64,000 nucleotides of DNA from Vibrio fortis (GTDB lineage Bacteria > Pseudomonadota > Gammaproteobacteria > Enterobacterales > Vibrionaceae): NCBI RefSeq assembly GCF_000695685.1, contig NZ_JFFR01000002.1, positions 248,001 to 312,000 on the forward strand, given 5' to 3'. A program made the position numbers and the translations under genes. The notes beneath the pieces are model-generated. The model was not told the origin of the DNA and made no database searches. It was given only the letters and a program-made list of their open reading frames with translations. Of this stretch, positions 8,394 to 18,231 are shown piece after piece. Every line of letters begins with the position of its first letter. The first letter of the stretch is position 1.

Positions 8394-9629
8394 ATGAAAA
8401 TTCTTCACACGTCAGATTGGCATCTTGGCCAAAATTTCTATAACAAGAGTCGTAAAAACGAACACCAACAGTTTTTAGATTGGCTACTTCAACAAGTCGT
8501 TGAGCAGAGCATTGATGCCATTATCGTTGCGGGCGATATTTTCGATACCAGCACACCACCAAGCTATGCACGTGAGATGTACAACAAGTTCGTCGTAGAT
8601 TGCAGCAAGTTGAATTGCCAACTGGTGCTGCTTGGCGGGAACCATGACTCTGTGTCAGTACTCAAAGAGACACAGCAACTACTCAAATACATGGGAACCG
8701 ATGTGATTCCCAACACCAATGACGACTACCCAACGCAAGTGCTTCCATTGAAAGGTAAGTCTGGAGAGGTTGAAGCCTTGGTGTGCGCGATTCCATTTAT
8801 CCGTCCACGTGACGTACTGACTAGCCAAGCTGGTGTTTCTGGTGTCGAGAGACAGAAACAGCTGGGTGACGCAATTAAACAGCACTATGCAAATGTTTAT
8901 CAAGCGGCCGTTTCGAAGCGTGAAAATTACGAGAATGCGAGCGAAATTCCTATTGTTGCAACGGGGCACTTAACCGCTATGGGTGTGCAACAGTCTGACT
9001 CAGTTCGTGACATCTATGTTGGTAATTTAGATGGTTTTGCCGCAGATGGCTTTCCACCAGCCGATTACATCGCACTGGGCCATATCCATCGACCACAAAT
9101 CGTGGCGAAGCAAGATCATATCCGTTACTGCGGCTCTCCAATTCCACTCAGCTTTGATGAACTCAAATCAACCAAACAGGTATGTATTGTTGAGTTCGAA
9201 CAAGGTAAACGTGCGATTTCTCAATTGAATGTTCCAACCTTTCAGCCACTTGCTGAGATTAAAGGCGACCTTGAAAGCATTGAGACACAGTTAAACCAAT
9301 ATATTGGTCTCGATGGCGATCAGAGTGTATGGCTGTCGATAGAAGTACAAACGCAGGATTACCTATCTGATCTTCAAGAACGTATTTCACGTCTGACGCA
9401 AGAGCTCAATGTAGAGGTACTGCAATTGCGACGAGCTCGAGAGAAGCGTAACCAGACTTTGAATCAAGAATCGGCAGAAACACTATCAGAACTTAGCCCA
9501 ATGGACGTGTTTGAAAAACGTATCGCACTGGAAGAGTTTGAAAGTGAATCAGAAAAAGCGCGTCTAGAGCGCATGACCGTGACGTTCAGACAAGTGATGA
9601 CAGAAGTGAATGACGGAGAGAGTGAGTAA
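8394..9629 (+). CDS. sbcD: Exonuclease subunit SbcD (Mre11-type nuclease)
   Basis: A 411-residue nuclease subunit of the SbcCD complex, which opens hairpins and protein-blocked DNA ends in the cytoplasm. The calcineurin-like phosphoesterase metal motifs are all present in order: SDWH near residues 7-10, AGDIFD, GGNHDS, GHLTAMG and GHIH. Length fits the family (about 400). The C-terminal capping/helical part is followed six bases later by sbcC, the usual two-gene operon. Transcription diverges from alyA. No anomaly is seen. Confidence 0.97.
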   Translation: MKILHTSDWHLGQNFYNKSRKNEHQQFLDWLLQQVVEQSIDAIIVAGDIFDTSTPPSYAREMYNKFVVDCSKLNCQLVLLGGNHDSVSVLKETQQLLKYMGTDVIPNTNDDYPTQVLPLKGKSGEVEALVCAIPFIRPRDVLTSQAGVSGVERQKQLGDAIKQHYANVYQAAVSKRENYENASEIPIVATGHLTAMGVQQSDSVRDIYVGNLDGFAADGFPPADYIALGHIHRPQIVAKQDHIRYCGSPIPLSFDELKSTKQVCIVEFEQGKRAISQLNVPTFQPLAEIKGDLESIETQLNQYIGLDGDQSVWLSIEVQTQDYLSDLQERISRLTQELNVEVLQLRRAREKRNQTLNQESAETLSELSPMDVFEKRIALEEFESESEKARLERMTVTFRQVMTEVNDGESE

Positions 9630-9635
9630 ACCGCT

Positions 9636-12600
9636 ATGAAAATCTTATCGCTAGAATTTGAGAACTTAAACTCACTCAAAGGCCGTTGGAAGCTGGATTT
9701 CACACAATCTCCGTTTGCTGAAAACGGATTGTTTGCCATTACCGGGCCAACGGGCGCGGGCAAAACCACCATTTTGGATGCGATCTGTTTGGCCTTGTTC
9801 CATCGAACGCCTCGTCTAAAGAGCATCGCGAAAGGCAACAACGAAATCATGACTCGTGGCACGGGCGAGTGTTTTGCCGAGATTGAGTTTGAAGTGAAGG
9901 GGAAAACTTACCGTTCCAACTTCCATCAGAAACGAGCTCGCAATAAACATGATGGCGCACTCCAAACACCCACTTGCGAGTTTGCTGACGCGGACACTAA
10001 TAAGGTATTAGAAACTCAGCTCAGTAAGAAGATCAAACTGGTTGAGTCAACGACAGGTCTCGATTTTTCTCGTTTCACCAAGTCTATTTTGCTTTCTCAA
10101 GGAGAGTTTGCGGCGTTCTTAAATGCCAATGCGAATGATCGCGCTGAATTGCTAGAAGAGCTGACGGGTACTGAAATCTACAGCCTGATCTCAGAGCGTA
10201 TCTATGAGCACTACAAATCCAGTGAAGAAGGGTTAAACCAGCTTAAAGCGAAAGCTGAAGGTGTAAACCTGTTAACCGCTGAACAAGTTGAAGAACTCTC
10301 TCAAAACAAAGCGAGTTTAGAAATCGCATTAAAACAGTTCGACCAAGAGCTTAAAGGTTGGTCAGAACATTTGGCTTGGTGGCGAGAACTCAACAAAGCC
10401 AAGCTATCACTTGAAAGCAGTGAAAGTGAGCTGAAATCTGCTCAACTGGAGATGGAAGCCAATAGTCAACAGCTGGATCAGTTAGCGAAAAGTGAACCCG
10501 CAGAAAAGTTGCGTCCGGTGCATAAAGATCTTCATCGCGTGCAGCATGAGGTGGCGTCATTAAATACTCAACTGGAAGATGCGAATAAACAGCTTGAAGC
10601 TGGCAATAAAGAGAAGTTTCAAACAGAAACAGCACTTAATGCGCAAACAGAAGCCACAAATCAACTCCGCAAAGAACAAACTGAGCTTGTGGCGACTATC
10701 GAAAAAGTGCGTCCACTTGATCAGAAAGTTGCTTTGCTCAATGAAAAACTGGCAACGCAGAAGCAATCCCAATCACTGCTTAAAACGGAACAAGAGACAA
10801 AGCAGTCTTTGATTCTAAACGTGGAAAAGTCGCTTGAAGAGTTGAAAGTCCAAGAGAAAACGCTGGCTGAGTACTTATCGACTAACGAAAGCAGCAAATC
10901 TCTCGACCGCTATTTAGGCCAGTGGCAAACCAATGTTGCTCAGATCCGAACACTTGAACAGCAGCAAACCGAACAGCAAAAGCGAGTAGAGCGTCTTGCT
11001 AATGAAATCAGCGCTCAAGAGCAGCAAGCTAAGCAATTAACTCAGGACCAACAGAAGAACACTCAAGAGTTGTCAACGCTAACGACGGCTGAGCAAGCGG
11101 CTAAAGCGTTATGGGAGCAATCTCAGCAGGTACACAGCGAAGAGCAGTTAAATGGCTTGAAACACGTGTTAGAAGCGTGGAACCGACAAACTCATGCATT
11201 AACGGATGTTCAACGTCGATACTTATTGGCGACCGAACAAGCACAAGTTAAGCGTATCGAGTTGGAGCGTAAGACATCTGAGAGCACAGAGCTGACAAAG
11301 CAACGTGAAGTCTTGGTTGAGCGTTATAAAGAGAAAGAGCAGTCGCTTGAGCGCTTGAAGACCTTGATTGCTCAAGAAGGTGAACTCGCTAAGTATCGTG
11401 CAATGTTAGAGCCTGGTTCTGAATGTCCATTGTGTGGCTCAACGGATCACTCGGTTGAACAGTCTCAAGATGTGAACGCGTTGCTTCAGCAGCAAACCCA
11501 AGAATCAGAGGCTTTGGCGCTGGTTAAAAAAGAGGGACAGGATCTTCGTCAGAAACTGGATTCGCTCGGCCCAATCTTGAGTCACCTTGAAGGTGAAATT
11601 AAGAACTTAATAAGAGATGCTGAGCAAGCTAAGCAGTCGTGGGCTCTGTTGGTAGAGAAGTTCACTCAAACGAGTGCAAGTAGTTCATATGCGAATGCAC
11701 AATTAGCTAACAGCGCACCATTGATGGAGTGGGTTGTTACGCAAGAGCAGATTGCAGATAAAGATGCAGTCGCAATGTTTGTTGAACGTTGTGAGCATGA
11801 ACTGAATAAAGTCACTCAACTTCAACAGCAACAAATGCAAGCTAAAGCAGATTACCAATCGGCAGAGAAGCAGCGTATTAATCTTGAGCTTGCGTTGAAA
11901 GATGCGCTTAACAAGGTAGAAGCATTATCAGTGCGTGTTGCAGACTTGAAGAAACAGCGTGCCGATGCCGAAGAGCAAACTGCTCAATTGAAACTAACTC
12001 AGTCATCACAATGGCAGAGCTTACAACAAAGCATTACTGAGACTGGAAACAGCGCACCCGAACTAAAGAGCATTGATCAATGGCTTGAAGTTAAGAGTGC
12101 GGCATCGCAAGAGTGGCAAGCAAACTCCGAACAGAAAGCCGAACTGGATAAAACGCTGATCGCTCAACAAGAGAAACATCAGTCTCTGGCAGCTTCCTTA
12201 GGTGAACAGAGCAATAAGCTAGCACAGCTTGAGAAAGATCTTATGACGACCTCGGGTGATCTTGCTAAGGTCCAGCAGGAGCGTCAGGCATTGTTTGGCG
12301 ATAAGCAGATTCATCAGCAAGAGCAGTTGATGAACGCTCGAATGGAAGAAGCCACAAAAGAGCTTGAGACTCTGAAAGCGGCATTCAACCGTTGTGAGCT
12401 GACACTGCGTGAGTGGCAAACCAAGCAATTTGCGTTTTCGAAAGAGCTTACTGCGAAACAGAGTGAGTTCACTAAAGTTAATGAATCATGGACCCAAGCG
12501 CTAGCAGCAAGTCCTTTTGAGTCCGAAACCGAGTTTGAACAAGCCTTACTAGATGAACAGCTTCGAGCTGATCTTGTTGCTCTTAAACAGAGGCTGGATA

Positions 12601-13373
12601 ACGCGATTGTGAGTAGTTCGGCCAAACTCAAAGCCGCCAAGCAAAATGTTGATGATCTGCTCGAACACGCTAATGCAACTAAATGGCAAGAGGTTGAAAT
12701 TGAGCAAGTGGAGCAACAAGCCTCCAGTTGCCAGCAACAGCAGCAATCGACAGCGAGCCAAATCGGTGCGATTAACGCAAACCTAGAGATGGACAAGAAG
12801 AATCGCGAGAATCAACAACACTTGTTCAAAGAGATTGATGAGAAACAGCAAGCGTTTGATGATATCTCGCAATTGAACTCATTGATTGGTTCAAAGAATG
12901 GCGACAAGTTTAGAAAGTTTGCACAGGGGTTAACCCTAGAGAACCTTGTTTACCTTGCCAACAAGCAGTTGCAGCGCCTGCATGGCCGTTATGAATTAAA
13001 ACGCAAAGCGGAAGATGGACTAGAGCTGCAAGTGCTGGATACGTGGCAGGGCGATGTGGTTCGTGATACCAAAACGCTCTCAGGTGGTGAAAGCTTCTTA
13101 GTGAGTCTTGCTTTGGCATTAGCGCTGTCTGACTTGGTGAGCCACAAAACCAGTATTGATTCGCTGTTCCTTGATGAAGGCTTTGGTACTCTGGACAGTG
13201 ACACGTTAGATATTGCGCTCAATGCGCTCGATAACTTGAATGCATCTGGTAAGATGATCGGTGTGATCAGTCACGTCGAGGCGTTAAAAGAGCGAGTACC
13301 CGTCCAGCTTAAAATCACTAAGCATTCGGGCTTGGGTGTTAGTGAGATGAGTAAAGAGTTTAAGGTCGCGTAG
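9636..13373 (+). CDS. sbcC: Exonuclease subunit SbcC (Rad50-type SMC ATPase)
   Basis: A 1245-residue SMC-like ATPase that drives the SbcD nuclease. The Walker A GPTGAGKTT (37-45) starts the N-terminal lobe. Two very long Gln/Glu/Lys-rich coiled coils flank the zinc hook CPLC (Cys597, Cys600), which sits near the middle of the chain as expected. The C-terminal lobe holds the ABC signature LSGGESF (from about 1148) and Walker B SLFLDEGFGTLD. Length is somewhat above the roughly 1050 of E. coli SbcC, explained by longer coiled coils. It is translated right after sbcD (6-bp gap). Confidence 0.97.
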   Translation: MKILSLEFENLNSLKGRWKLDFTQSPFAENGLFAITGPTGAGKTTILDAICLALFHRTPRLKSIAKGNNEIMTRGTGECFAEIEFEVKGKTYRSNFHQKRARNKHDGALQTPTCEFADADTNKVLETQLSKKIKLVESTTGLDFSRFTKSILLSQGEFAAFLNANANDRAELLEELTGTEIYSLISERIYEHYKSSEEGLNQLKAKAEGVNLLTAEQVEELSQNKASLEIALKQFDQELKGWSEHLAWWRELNKAKLSLESSESELKSAQLEMEANSQQLDQLAKSEPAEKLRPVHKDLHRVQHEVASLNTQLEDANKQLEAGNKEKFQTETALNAQTEATNQLRKEQTELVATIEKVRPLDQKVALLNEKLATQKQSQSLLKTEQETKQSLILNVEKSLEELKVQEKTLAEYLSTNESSKSLDRYLGQWQTNVAQIRTLEQQQTEQQKRVERLANEISAQEQQAKQLTQDQQKNTQELSTLTTAEQAAKALWEQSQQVHSEEQLNGLKHVLEAWNRQTHALTDVQRRYLLATEQAQVKRIELERKTSESTELTKQREVLVERYKEKEQSLERLKTLIAQEGELAKYRAMLEPGSECPLCGSTDHSVEQSQDVNALLQQQTQESEALALVKKEGQDLRQKLDSLGPILSHLEGEIKNLIRDAEQAKQSWALLVEKFTQTSASSSYANAQLANSAPLMEWVVTQEQIADKDAVAMFVERCEHELNKVTQLQQQQMQAKADYQSAEKQRINLELALKDALNKVEALSVRVADLKKQRADAEEQTAQLKLTQSSQWQSLQQSITETGNSAPELKSIDQWLEVKSAASQEWQANSEQKAELDKTLIAQQEKHQSLAASLGEQSNKLAQLEKDLMTTSGDLAKVQQERQALFGDKQIHQQEQLMNARMEEATKELETLKAAFNRCELTLREWQTKQFAFSKELTAKQSEFTKVNESWTQALAASPFESETEFEQALLDEQLRADLVALKQRLDNAIVSSSAKLKAAKQNVDDLLEHANATKWQEVEIEQVEQQASSCQQQQQSTASQIGAINANLEMDKKNRENQQHLFKEIDEKQQAFDDISQLNSLIGSKNGDKFRKFAQGLTLENLVYLANKQLQRLHGRYELKRKAEDGLELQVLDTWQGDVVRDTKTLSGGESFLVSLALALALSDLVSHKTSIDSLFLDEGFGTLDSDTLDIALNALDNLNASGKMIGVISHVEALKERVPVQLKITKHSGLGVSEMSKEFKVA

Positions 13374-13410
13374 ATAGTGATAGTTAGTAACTCGTAAATA
13401 ACAGCGAGTA

Positions 13411-13440
13411 CAAAGGGGCAGTGAATCCGCCCCTTTTCAG
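13411..13440 (+). terminator. Probable terminator of sbcDC
   Basis: AAAGGGGC (13412-13419) pairs with GCCCCTTT (13429-13436), giving an 8-bp stem with a 9-nt loop followed by T-rich sequence. It lies 40 bp past the sbcC stop. Confidence 0.65.
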
Positions 13441-13528
13441 TTGTTTTCTTTGTTATTTCAACAGTATTTCAAACCCTTAGCGACTGTTGAACGTATAGCT
13501 TCTAACAACCTCAAGTTAGAGAAATACG

Positions 13529-13678
13529 ATGCGAAAGAAACGCGATCTTCCCACTAAACTCTGTCCAGTGTGTTTGCGCCCATTTACGTGGCGCAAGAAG
13601 TGGGAAAAATGTTGGGACGAAGTGCAATATTGCTCAGAACGTTGCCGCCGAAACAAAGGCAGCATCCACAAGCTGTAA
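13529..13678 (+). CDS. DUF2256 mini-protein (four-cysteine)
   Basis: A 49-residue basic protein starting [15 protein letters not shown] and containing [16 protein letters not shown] and [10 protein letters not shown], the hallmarks of DUF2256. Its Cys residues (12, 15, 28, 35, 39) would suit a small zinc-bound fold. DUF2256 genes are repeatedly found next to cryptochrome/photolyase genes, as here. The function is unknown. The stop codon (13676-13678) is only one base from the stop of the convergent SDR gene, so the two transcripts must overlap. The gene is short enough to be missed by length cut-offs. Confidence 0.88.
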   Translation: MRKKRDLPTKLCPVCLRPFTWRKKWEKCWDEVQYCSERCRRNKGSIHKL

Positions 13679-13679
13679 A

Positions 13680-14402
13680 TTACCAAGGCAGCTCTTCTCC
13701 GTTGTATGCGAAGAAGCGACCACTCTGTTGTGGCGTTGATCTATCAATAATACCCAATAATTGGCACGCCACGTCATCAGCATCGAACAGTTTGCCTTCA
13801 GGAACGTTGGTCTGAAATGGTTTGGAGAGTGGGGTATCGGTGGTTCCCGGATGTAAGGAGAGGATCGTTGCTCTCTTGGCAACACGGCTCCACTCGATGG
13901 AGATGGATTTAATCAGCATGTTGAGTGCCGCCTTAGAGGAGCGATAACTGTACCAACCACCCAAACGGTTATCACTAATGCTGCCAACCTTAGCTGAAAT
14001 GGTTGCGAGCTTACCTGCAGGCGAACTTTTCAATAGAGAGGTAAAATGCTTTGCAAGTAGTAGAGTCGGAAGCGCATTAGTCGTCATGTTCTCTACAAAA
14101 AACTCTGGGTCGATGGTGTTTAAGCTCTTCTCTGGCCTATGAGTTGCTGTATGAAGTATCCCAACACAATTGATCACCCAGTCCAAAGAACTGAAGTGAG
14201 ATGCGAGCTGTTGTACGTCTGATTCTTGAGTGATGTCGACCTTATGCCATGTGACATTATCGAGAGAGAAGTCTGGCTTGCCATTGCAGAAAGTCGTATG
14301 GATGTTGGCTGTAGGCGCGATTGTTTGCAACTGTTTCACCACGGCTTTGCCTATACCGCCAGAGCCTCCAATCACTAACACGGTTTTGATAGCGTTTTCC
14401 AT
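13680..14402 (-). CDS. SDR family oxidoreductase of the cryptochrome operon
   Basis: A 240-residue NAD(P)-dependent short-chain dehydrogenase. The cofactor loop IGGSGGIG (11-18) and the catalytic Ser136, Tyr153 and Lys157 (WYSYRSSKAAL) are intact. It resembles the C-factor (CsgA)-like branch. A strong ribosome site (GGAGG) precedes the ATG. Its first base overlaps the last base of the photolyase stop codon, so it is translationally coupled to the photolyase-type gene. The substrate is unknown; close linkage to photolyases suggests a recurring but unexplained partnership. Confidence 0.88.
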   Translation of the reverse strand: MENAIKTVLVIGGSGGIGKAVVKQLQTIAPTANIHTTFCNGKPDFSLDNVTWHKVDITQESDVQQLASHFSSLDWVINCVGILHTATHRPEKSLNTIDPEFFVENMTTNALPTLLLAKHFTSLLKSSPAGKLATISAKVGSISDNRLGGWYSYRSSKAALNMLIKSISIEWSRVAKRATILSLHPGTTDTPLSKPFQTNVPEGKLFDADDVACQLLGIIDRSTPQQSGRFFAYNGEELPW

Positions 14403-15949
14403 TACAAATCCTCCAAATGTTCGAGGTAATTTTCTGCACGTTGTAGCGTCTTATCTTGCTCTTGTTCGTCCATGTTGTCCCAAGAGCGGAAGATCATCCC
14501 CATTCGCGGATTGCGAGTGAGTTGCTCTCGGTGCTTAGTCATGAAACGCCAATACAAACTGTTGAACGGGCAGGCATCTTCATCACTTCTCGACTTCACG
14601 TTGTAGTGACAACCCTTACAGTAATCACTCATCTTATTAATGTAAGCGCCACTCGCCGCATAGGGCTTAGTTCCAACAATTCCACCATCAGCAAACAGAG
14701 CCATACCGCGTGTATTTGGCATTTCTACCCATTCGATGGCGTCGATGTATATGCCGAGGTACCACTCGTCCACTTGGTCTGGATTAAGTTCAGTGATCAG
14801 ACTGAAGTTACCTGTCACCATAAGTCTTTGAATGTGATGAGCATAAGCAAACTCGTGTGACTGCTTGATCGCTTGCTTCATGCACTGCATTTTGGTGTCA
14901 CTGTCCCAAAAATAGTGAGGCAGATTGCGATCCGCTTGAAAGTGATTGATGGTTTTGTAGCGCGGCATGTTAGCCCAGTAAACCGCGCGAATGTACTCAC
15001 GCCAACCGAGAATTTGACGCACGAATCCTTCCACCTGAGAAATATCGATGTTTGCGTTGCTGTGGTAAGCAGCAAGTGCCGCATCAATGGTCTCTTGGGG
15101 CGTAATCAGTTTGCTGTTTAAGCTGAAAGATAGACGACTGTGATACAAGCTCCAACGAGAAGTATGACCTTTGGTCATCGCGTCTTGAAAGCGACCGAAC
15201 AGTGGGAGACAGGTATGGCAAAAGTGCGCAAGCAGAGACAAACTCTGGGCACGATTAATCGGCCATAACAGTTTTGTTTGATCGATTTCACCGATGGTTT
15301 GAACATTGTTTCTGTCCATTCGCTCCACAATGTCGCTCACGTCATTAGCAAACATCAAAGGTGAGGGCAGTGCTTCGATATCTTTTGGTTTGAGCTTGTT
15401 TCTGTTGTTGCCGTCGTAATTCCACTTGCCACCGACAGGTTTTCCGTCGTCCATTAACACAGAGAAACGCTTGCGCATTCGACGATAGAAATGCTCCATC
15501 ATGATGTGCTTACCTGCTGGAAACTGCGGCTCAATCTCGTCAAAAGGCAATAGGAAATGTTCGGTGCAGGTGCAGTGCATTACTGCTTTCGGTACTTTGA
15601 GTTGAGCTAACTGGCTCAATAGTCGGTACTCATCAGGGCGTTGATACTCGAATTTGTCAGCGTCAAATTCTGCTGTGTAGTGTTCTATCAACTCAGTTAG
15701 AGATGGAAACTGTTTGGTATCATCCAATGTCAGGTGTAGCACCTCATGTCCTTCATCTTTGAGTTCTGAAGCAAAAGCCGCCATTGCACTAAAAAACGCA
15801 GCGACCTTTTGCCTGTGATGATTGACGTAACCTGTTTCCTGATGGAGCTCCGCTATGATGTATAAGACATTGGAGTCACGATTAGAGAACCAAGAGTGCT
15901 GAATATTAAGTTGATCACCCAGTATTAGGCGTACTGTGTTGAATTTCAT
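14402..15949 (-). CDS. Fe-S bacterial cryptochrome / (6-4) photolyase (PhrB-type, FeS-BCP)
   Basis: A 515-residue FAD protein of the prokaryotic (6-4) photolyase class, which repairs UV (6-4) photoproducts with light. The N-terminal Rossmann half begins VRLILGDQLN, typical of this class. Four cysteines at 356, 444, 447 and 460 (MQCM, CKGC, CPF) have the same spacing as the [4Fe-4S] ligands of Agrobacterium PhrB (346, 434, 437, 450), a uniform shift of ten. It is the middle gene of a three-gene minus-strand operon, nine bases after the DASH cryptochrome. All expected cluster ligands are present, so it should be active. Confidence 0.93.
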   Translation of the reverse strand: MKFNTVRLILGDQLNIQHSWFSNRDSNVLYIIAELHQETGYVNHHRQKVAAFFSAMAAFASELKDEGHEVLHLTLDDTKQFPSLTELIEHYTAEFDADKFEYQRPDEYRLLSQLAQLKVPKAVMHCTCTEHFLLPFDEIEPQFPAGKHIMMEHFYRRMRKRFSVLMDDGKPVGGKWNYDGNNRNKLKPKDIEALPSPLMFANDVSDIVERMDRNNVQTIGEIDQTKLLWPINRAQSLSLLAHFCHTCLPLFGRFQDAMTKGHTSRWSLYHSRLSFSLNSKLITPQETIDAALAAYHSNANIDISQVEGFVRQILGWREYIRAVYWANMPRYKTINHFQADRNLPHYFWDSDTKMQCMKQAIKQSHEFAYAHHIQRLMVTGNFSLITELNPDQVDEWYLGIYIDAIEWVEMPNTRGMALFADGGIVGTKPYAASGAYINKMSDYCKGCHYNVKSRSDEDACPFNSLYWRFMTKHREQLTRNPRMGMIFRSWDNMDEQEQDKTLQRAENYLEHLEDL

Positions 15950-15958
15950 TCTCTATTC

Positions 15959-17290
15959 CTATTTGGCAATCTGGTGCATTTCGTTAGTGTTCGCCCAACG
16001 TTGGATAAATTCATGTTGCGGGTCGTACATTTGCGTCTGCTTTTCAAGATCAAAGTGACGTGTCTGCTGCCCATTCATGCCTGCAATGTAAGACCAGTTT
16101 CCCCAGTTAGACGCAACATCGTAATCGACCAGTTGAGTCTCGAAATAAGCTGCACCCCAACGCCAATCGCAACCTAACTCGTAGATGAGGCAACTCGCCG
16201 CTAGTTGTCTGCCCCGGTTAGACATATACCCAGTGGCATTGAGCTCTCGCATACAAGCATCGACAATAGGGTAGTTGGTGTTACCCATTTTCCATCGATT
16301 GAAAGCTGCCTTGGCTTCAGTAGTTAAAGCGTGACTGTCTTGTGGGTTGGTAAATAGTGCATGGCCTGAAGCTCTGGCACGCCAGTAGAAATATTCACGC
16401 CATAGAAGCTCAAACTGAATCCAGTACGTTGATTCGTTTGATCCGTACTGGTCTTCATATTGGCGTAGCGTGCTGACAATCGTCTTTGGTGATAAACAAC
16501 CCAATGCCAACCAAGGTGAGAACTTGGTTGAGTGACTCATACCATCGAGCGCGTTTCGTGTCTGTTTGTAGTGGCTAGCATAAGAGTGTCGGAAGTAATC
16601 TGTGATGTGTGCGATCCCCGCATTTTCGCCACCTTTAAAAAGTGCCACGCCTGTCTGATTCAATGAGTGCGAAATTTGACTCTTTTCCGAGGTGTTTATG
16701 ACAGAAATATTAGGCGCGATGTTTAAGTTATCTCTCAACACATTTGGCAATTTGGGAAGCACAGGTGCGGGACTATGCTCTATGATGTTTAACAGCTCGC
16801 TGCCTGCCTCGATTAGTTTACGAAAGCGAGTAAAAGATTTTGGAAGCTTGTTTAGCTCGAACGGAAGATCAGCATTGTCTAGCAGTGTGCTGTTGTTGGT
16901 AGAGATGACCTTTATGTTAGGTAATGACTCCTGCGCCTCTTGTATTAGTTCGTATTCGTCACTGCCGGGATGTTGATTGCAATAAATGTTGCTTACTTGG
17001 CACGTTTTTATCAACTGAATCAAGTCACCTGCTTCGCTAGATCGCATTATAAACAAGCTTTGATTTTGGTCTTCGAATTGTCTTGCGAGATCCTCAACAG
17101 ATCGTTGCCAGAACAACAGCCTATGTTCCCCAACTTGATCTTCACCAGAGTGGTGTTGAACGAAAGGAGAGATCTGGATAGGCATAACGACGCCGATCAG
17201 TTCATCAACTTGGTCACATGCCAGTGCTAAAAGCTCGTTGTGCGTGAAGCGTAAGTCGTTAGTGAAATAGTAAAGGCCAATTTTTCTCAT
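15959..17290 (-). CDS. Cryptochrome DASH
   Basis: A 443-residue blue-light flavoprotein of the photolyase/cryptochrome superfamily. DASH members repair cyclobutane dimers mainly in single-stranded DNA and may signal. The N-terminus RKIGLYYFTNDLRFTHNE is the antenna domain. The FAD-binding half has WREYFYWRAR, YPIVDACMRELNATGYMSNR and VASNWGNWSYIAG, the last being a DASH signature region. ATG 17290 is preferred over the GTG immediately before it. It is first in the operon with the Fe-S photolyase and SDR; no canonical promoter is obvious upstream. Confidence 0.93.
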   Translation of the reverse strand: MRKIGLYYFTNDLRFTHNELLALACDQVDELIGVVMPIQISPFVQHHSGEDQVGEHRLLFWQRSVEDLARQFEDQNQSLFIMRSSEAGDLIQLIKTCQVSNIYCNQHPGSDEYELIQEAQESLPNIKVISTNNSTLLDNADLPFELNKLPKSFTRFRKLIEAGSELLNIIEHSPAPVLPKLPNVLRDNLNIAPNISVINTSEKSQISHSLNQTGVALFKGGENAGIAHITDYFRHSYASHYKQTRNALDGMSHSTKFSPWLALGCLSPKTIVSTLRQYEDQYGSNESTYWIQFELLWREYFYWRARASGHALFTNPQDSHALTTEAKAAFNRWKMGNTNYPIVDACMRELNATGYMSNRGRQLAASCLIYELGCDWRWGAAYFETQLVDYDVASNWGNWSYIAGMNGQQTRHFDLEKQTQMYDPQHEFIQRWANTNEMHQIAK

Positions 17291-17411
17291 CACTGTGGAT
17301 CTCTTGATTGGGAGCTCGTGAATAGATAACTAGCGATAATTACGGTTTGCTAAAGGGGATCGATCAGGTAAGCACGTTAAAAGAGCTAGAAAAATCAAAG
17401 GGGAAGGGAAG

Positions 17412-17459
17412 CCTACCGAGCGCAACTTTGATTGAAGCAGAAGCGCGATGCTCGGTAGG
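17412..17459. repeat. Inverted repeat between uspA and the cryptochrome operon
   Basis: CCTACCGAGC (17412-17421) is perfectly complementary to GCTCGGTAGG (17450-17459) across a 28-nt loop that can pair further through GCGC. It lies 25 bp downstream of uspA. The minus-strand T tract is poor, so it may be a weak terminator of uspA or a processed RNA structure. Confidence 0.5.
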
Positions 17460-17483
17460 GTTTTAAGTTAAATCACGTAACTA

Positions 17484-17906
17484 CTACTCGATTGGTACCA
17501 CTAAAATATCAACCGGTGACTTATCAATAAGCTGTTTGGAGTGTGAGATGATTTTGCTCCAAAAGTCATGGTGGTGACCACAAATCAAAAAGTCGACTTG
17601 GTTAGCAGCGACGGTCTCTTTCAGTTTATCCGTCAAATCACCAGTACCCATAAACAGGTGCTTGATGTTGTGCTCGGAGTACGCTTCGAAATCTCTTAAC
17701 TGTTTAACGGCATCTTCATTAAATGGGAGTTCGCCAGTGTGCTGCTTGATATCCACCAGTTCAGGGTATATCTCACCATGTGTTCCGTCGATATAAACGA
17801 AAGAAAGATCGGCATCGAGTTTGTTGGCAAAAAATGTCGCTCTATCAATTAAGATATTTGTGTCTTGTGACAGCTCAATCGCGACGAGTATGTGTTTGTA
17901 TTCCAT
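17484..17906 (-). CDS. uspA: Universal stress protein UspA
   Basis: A 140-residue cytoplasmic stress protein of the UspA type. The start MEYKHILVAIELSQDT and the segment LICGHHHDFWSKIISHSKQL closely follow E. coli UspA. The ATP-binding G-x2-G-x9-G(S/T) motif of the other Usp class is absent at that place, so this is the non-ATP UspA class. The ribosome site GAGGTGA is strong. It is monocistronic and divergent from the STAS-like gene. E. coli UspA is induced in growth arrest; the promoter here has no element I can name. Confidence 0.9.
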   Translation of the reverse strand: MEYKHILVAIELSQDTNILIDRATFFANKLDADLSFVYIDGTHGEIYPELVDIKQHTGELPFNEDAVKQLRDFEAYSEHNIKHLFMGTGDLTDKLKETVAANQVDFLICGHHHDFWSKIISHSKQLIDKSPVDILVVPIE

Positions 17907-18231
17907 AGCTCACCTCTCTTATCTAGGGTCTATAAATAGCATAGAATTTCACCAATAAAATTCCTTCGAGCGGATCTCATATTAAACAAAATGCTCATAT
18001 CTATTTGTTCTAAAGGAAGAACTTTCTATTACCCTGATAGTTCACTCAGTGTTGCCTGAATATCAATGAGTTAAGAATCACACCGGCTTATACAAGCGCT
18101 TAAATATCTTGTAAATATGAGAACAAAAACCGACCGATTACTGGTTTTTTGCCACTGGCTCTCAATAAATATTCAACTGATATCGTAAGCTATTAGGTAG
18201 ATTTTGAAGACTAACGAGAGAGGAATGCATT
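17907..18231. promoter_or_regulatory. Divergent intergenic region, uspA / STAS-like gene
   Basis: 325 bp, AT-rich, without a credible open frame. It must hold two divergent promoters, but I see no site strong enough to name. Confidence 0.3.

Noticed and set aside
10390..13222. Several long open frames on the reverse strand of sbcC
   Set aside because: They are shadows caused by the Gln/Glu/Lys-rich coiled-coil codons of sbcC, with no ribosome sites.
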